A stretch of DNA of 64,000 bases from Mansonella perstans (Eukaryota > Nematoda > Chromadorea > Rhabditida > Onchocercidae), in contig JBAMDO010000562.1 of NCBI GenBank assembly GCA_037074765.1, positions 62,001-126,000 of the forward strand, in the 5' to 3' direction. Under the pieces are notes generated by a model. It searched no databases. It saw nothing but the letters and a program-made list of their open reading frames with translations, and was not told the origin of the DNA. Below, piece by piece: positions 63,977 to 64,000 of the stretch. The position numbers and the translations under genes are program-made. Positions within the stretch are counted from its first letter, which is position 1. The number at the start of each line of letters is the position of its first letter.

Positions 63977-64000
63977 CTGAAAAAGGAGACTGTACCGTCA

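Overview
The window is eukaryotic nuclear DNA from a nematode. A parasitic clade III (filarial-type) worm is the most likely source. The sequence is AT-rich, every gene is cut by many short to medium introns with TTTCAG-type acceptors, several start codons sit just behind an unpaired acceptor (typical of spliced-leader trans-splicing), and the proteins match metazoan families. The species is inferred only from style; nothing here names it. Coding exons were joined by hand by matching splice sites, reading-frame phase and family similarity, so exon borders are predictions.

Layout. Plus strand, 1-37.9 kb: the 3' part of a Bax inhibitor-1 (TMBIM6) gene; a complete myotubularin lipid phosphatase; a complete exportin-2 (CSE1/XPO2); a small secreted Ly-6/uPAR-like, probably GPI-anchored protein; the GINS subunit Psf3; the anaphase-promoting-complex TPR subunit APC7; ribose-5-phosphate isomerase; the oligosaccharyltransferase subunit OSTC/DC2; and mitochondrial ClpX. 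Minus strand, 38.8-64 kb: a very large 40-exon gene for a secreted protein with eight von Willebrand A (VWA) domains, carrying two tRNA-Gln genes in one of its introns, and then the 3' part of an LDL-receptor-related (megalin-type) receptor that runs off the right edge. ClpX and the VWA gene are tail to tail.

Most genes are housekeeping and unrelated in function: DNA replication, cell cycle, nuclear transport, phosphoinositide turnover, ER glycosylation, pentose phosphate, mitochondrial proteostasis. No operon-like tight spacing is visible. The part most worth a second look is the eight-VWA protein (about 2,050 residues). Four of its domains keep a full metal-binding (MIDAS) site and four have lost it, and several share a DG-x-S-Q-D-x-W signature pointing to internal duplication. 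The intergenic DNA (six stretches longer than 1.6 kb) holds several minisatellites, tandem duplications and hairpins but no further gene that could be supported, apart from one weak orphan reading frame at about 54.1 kb.
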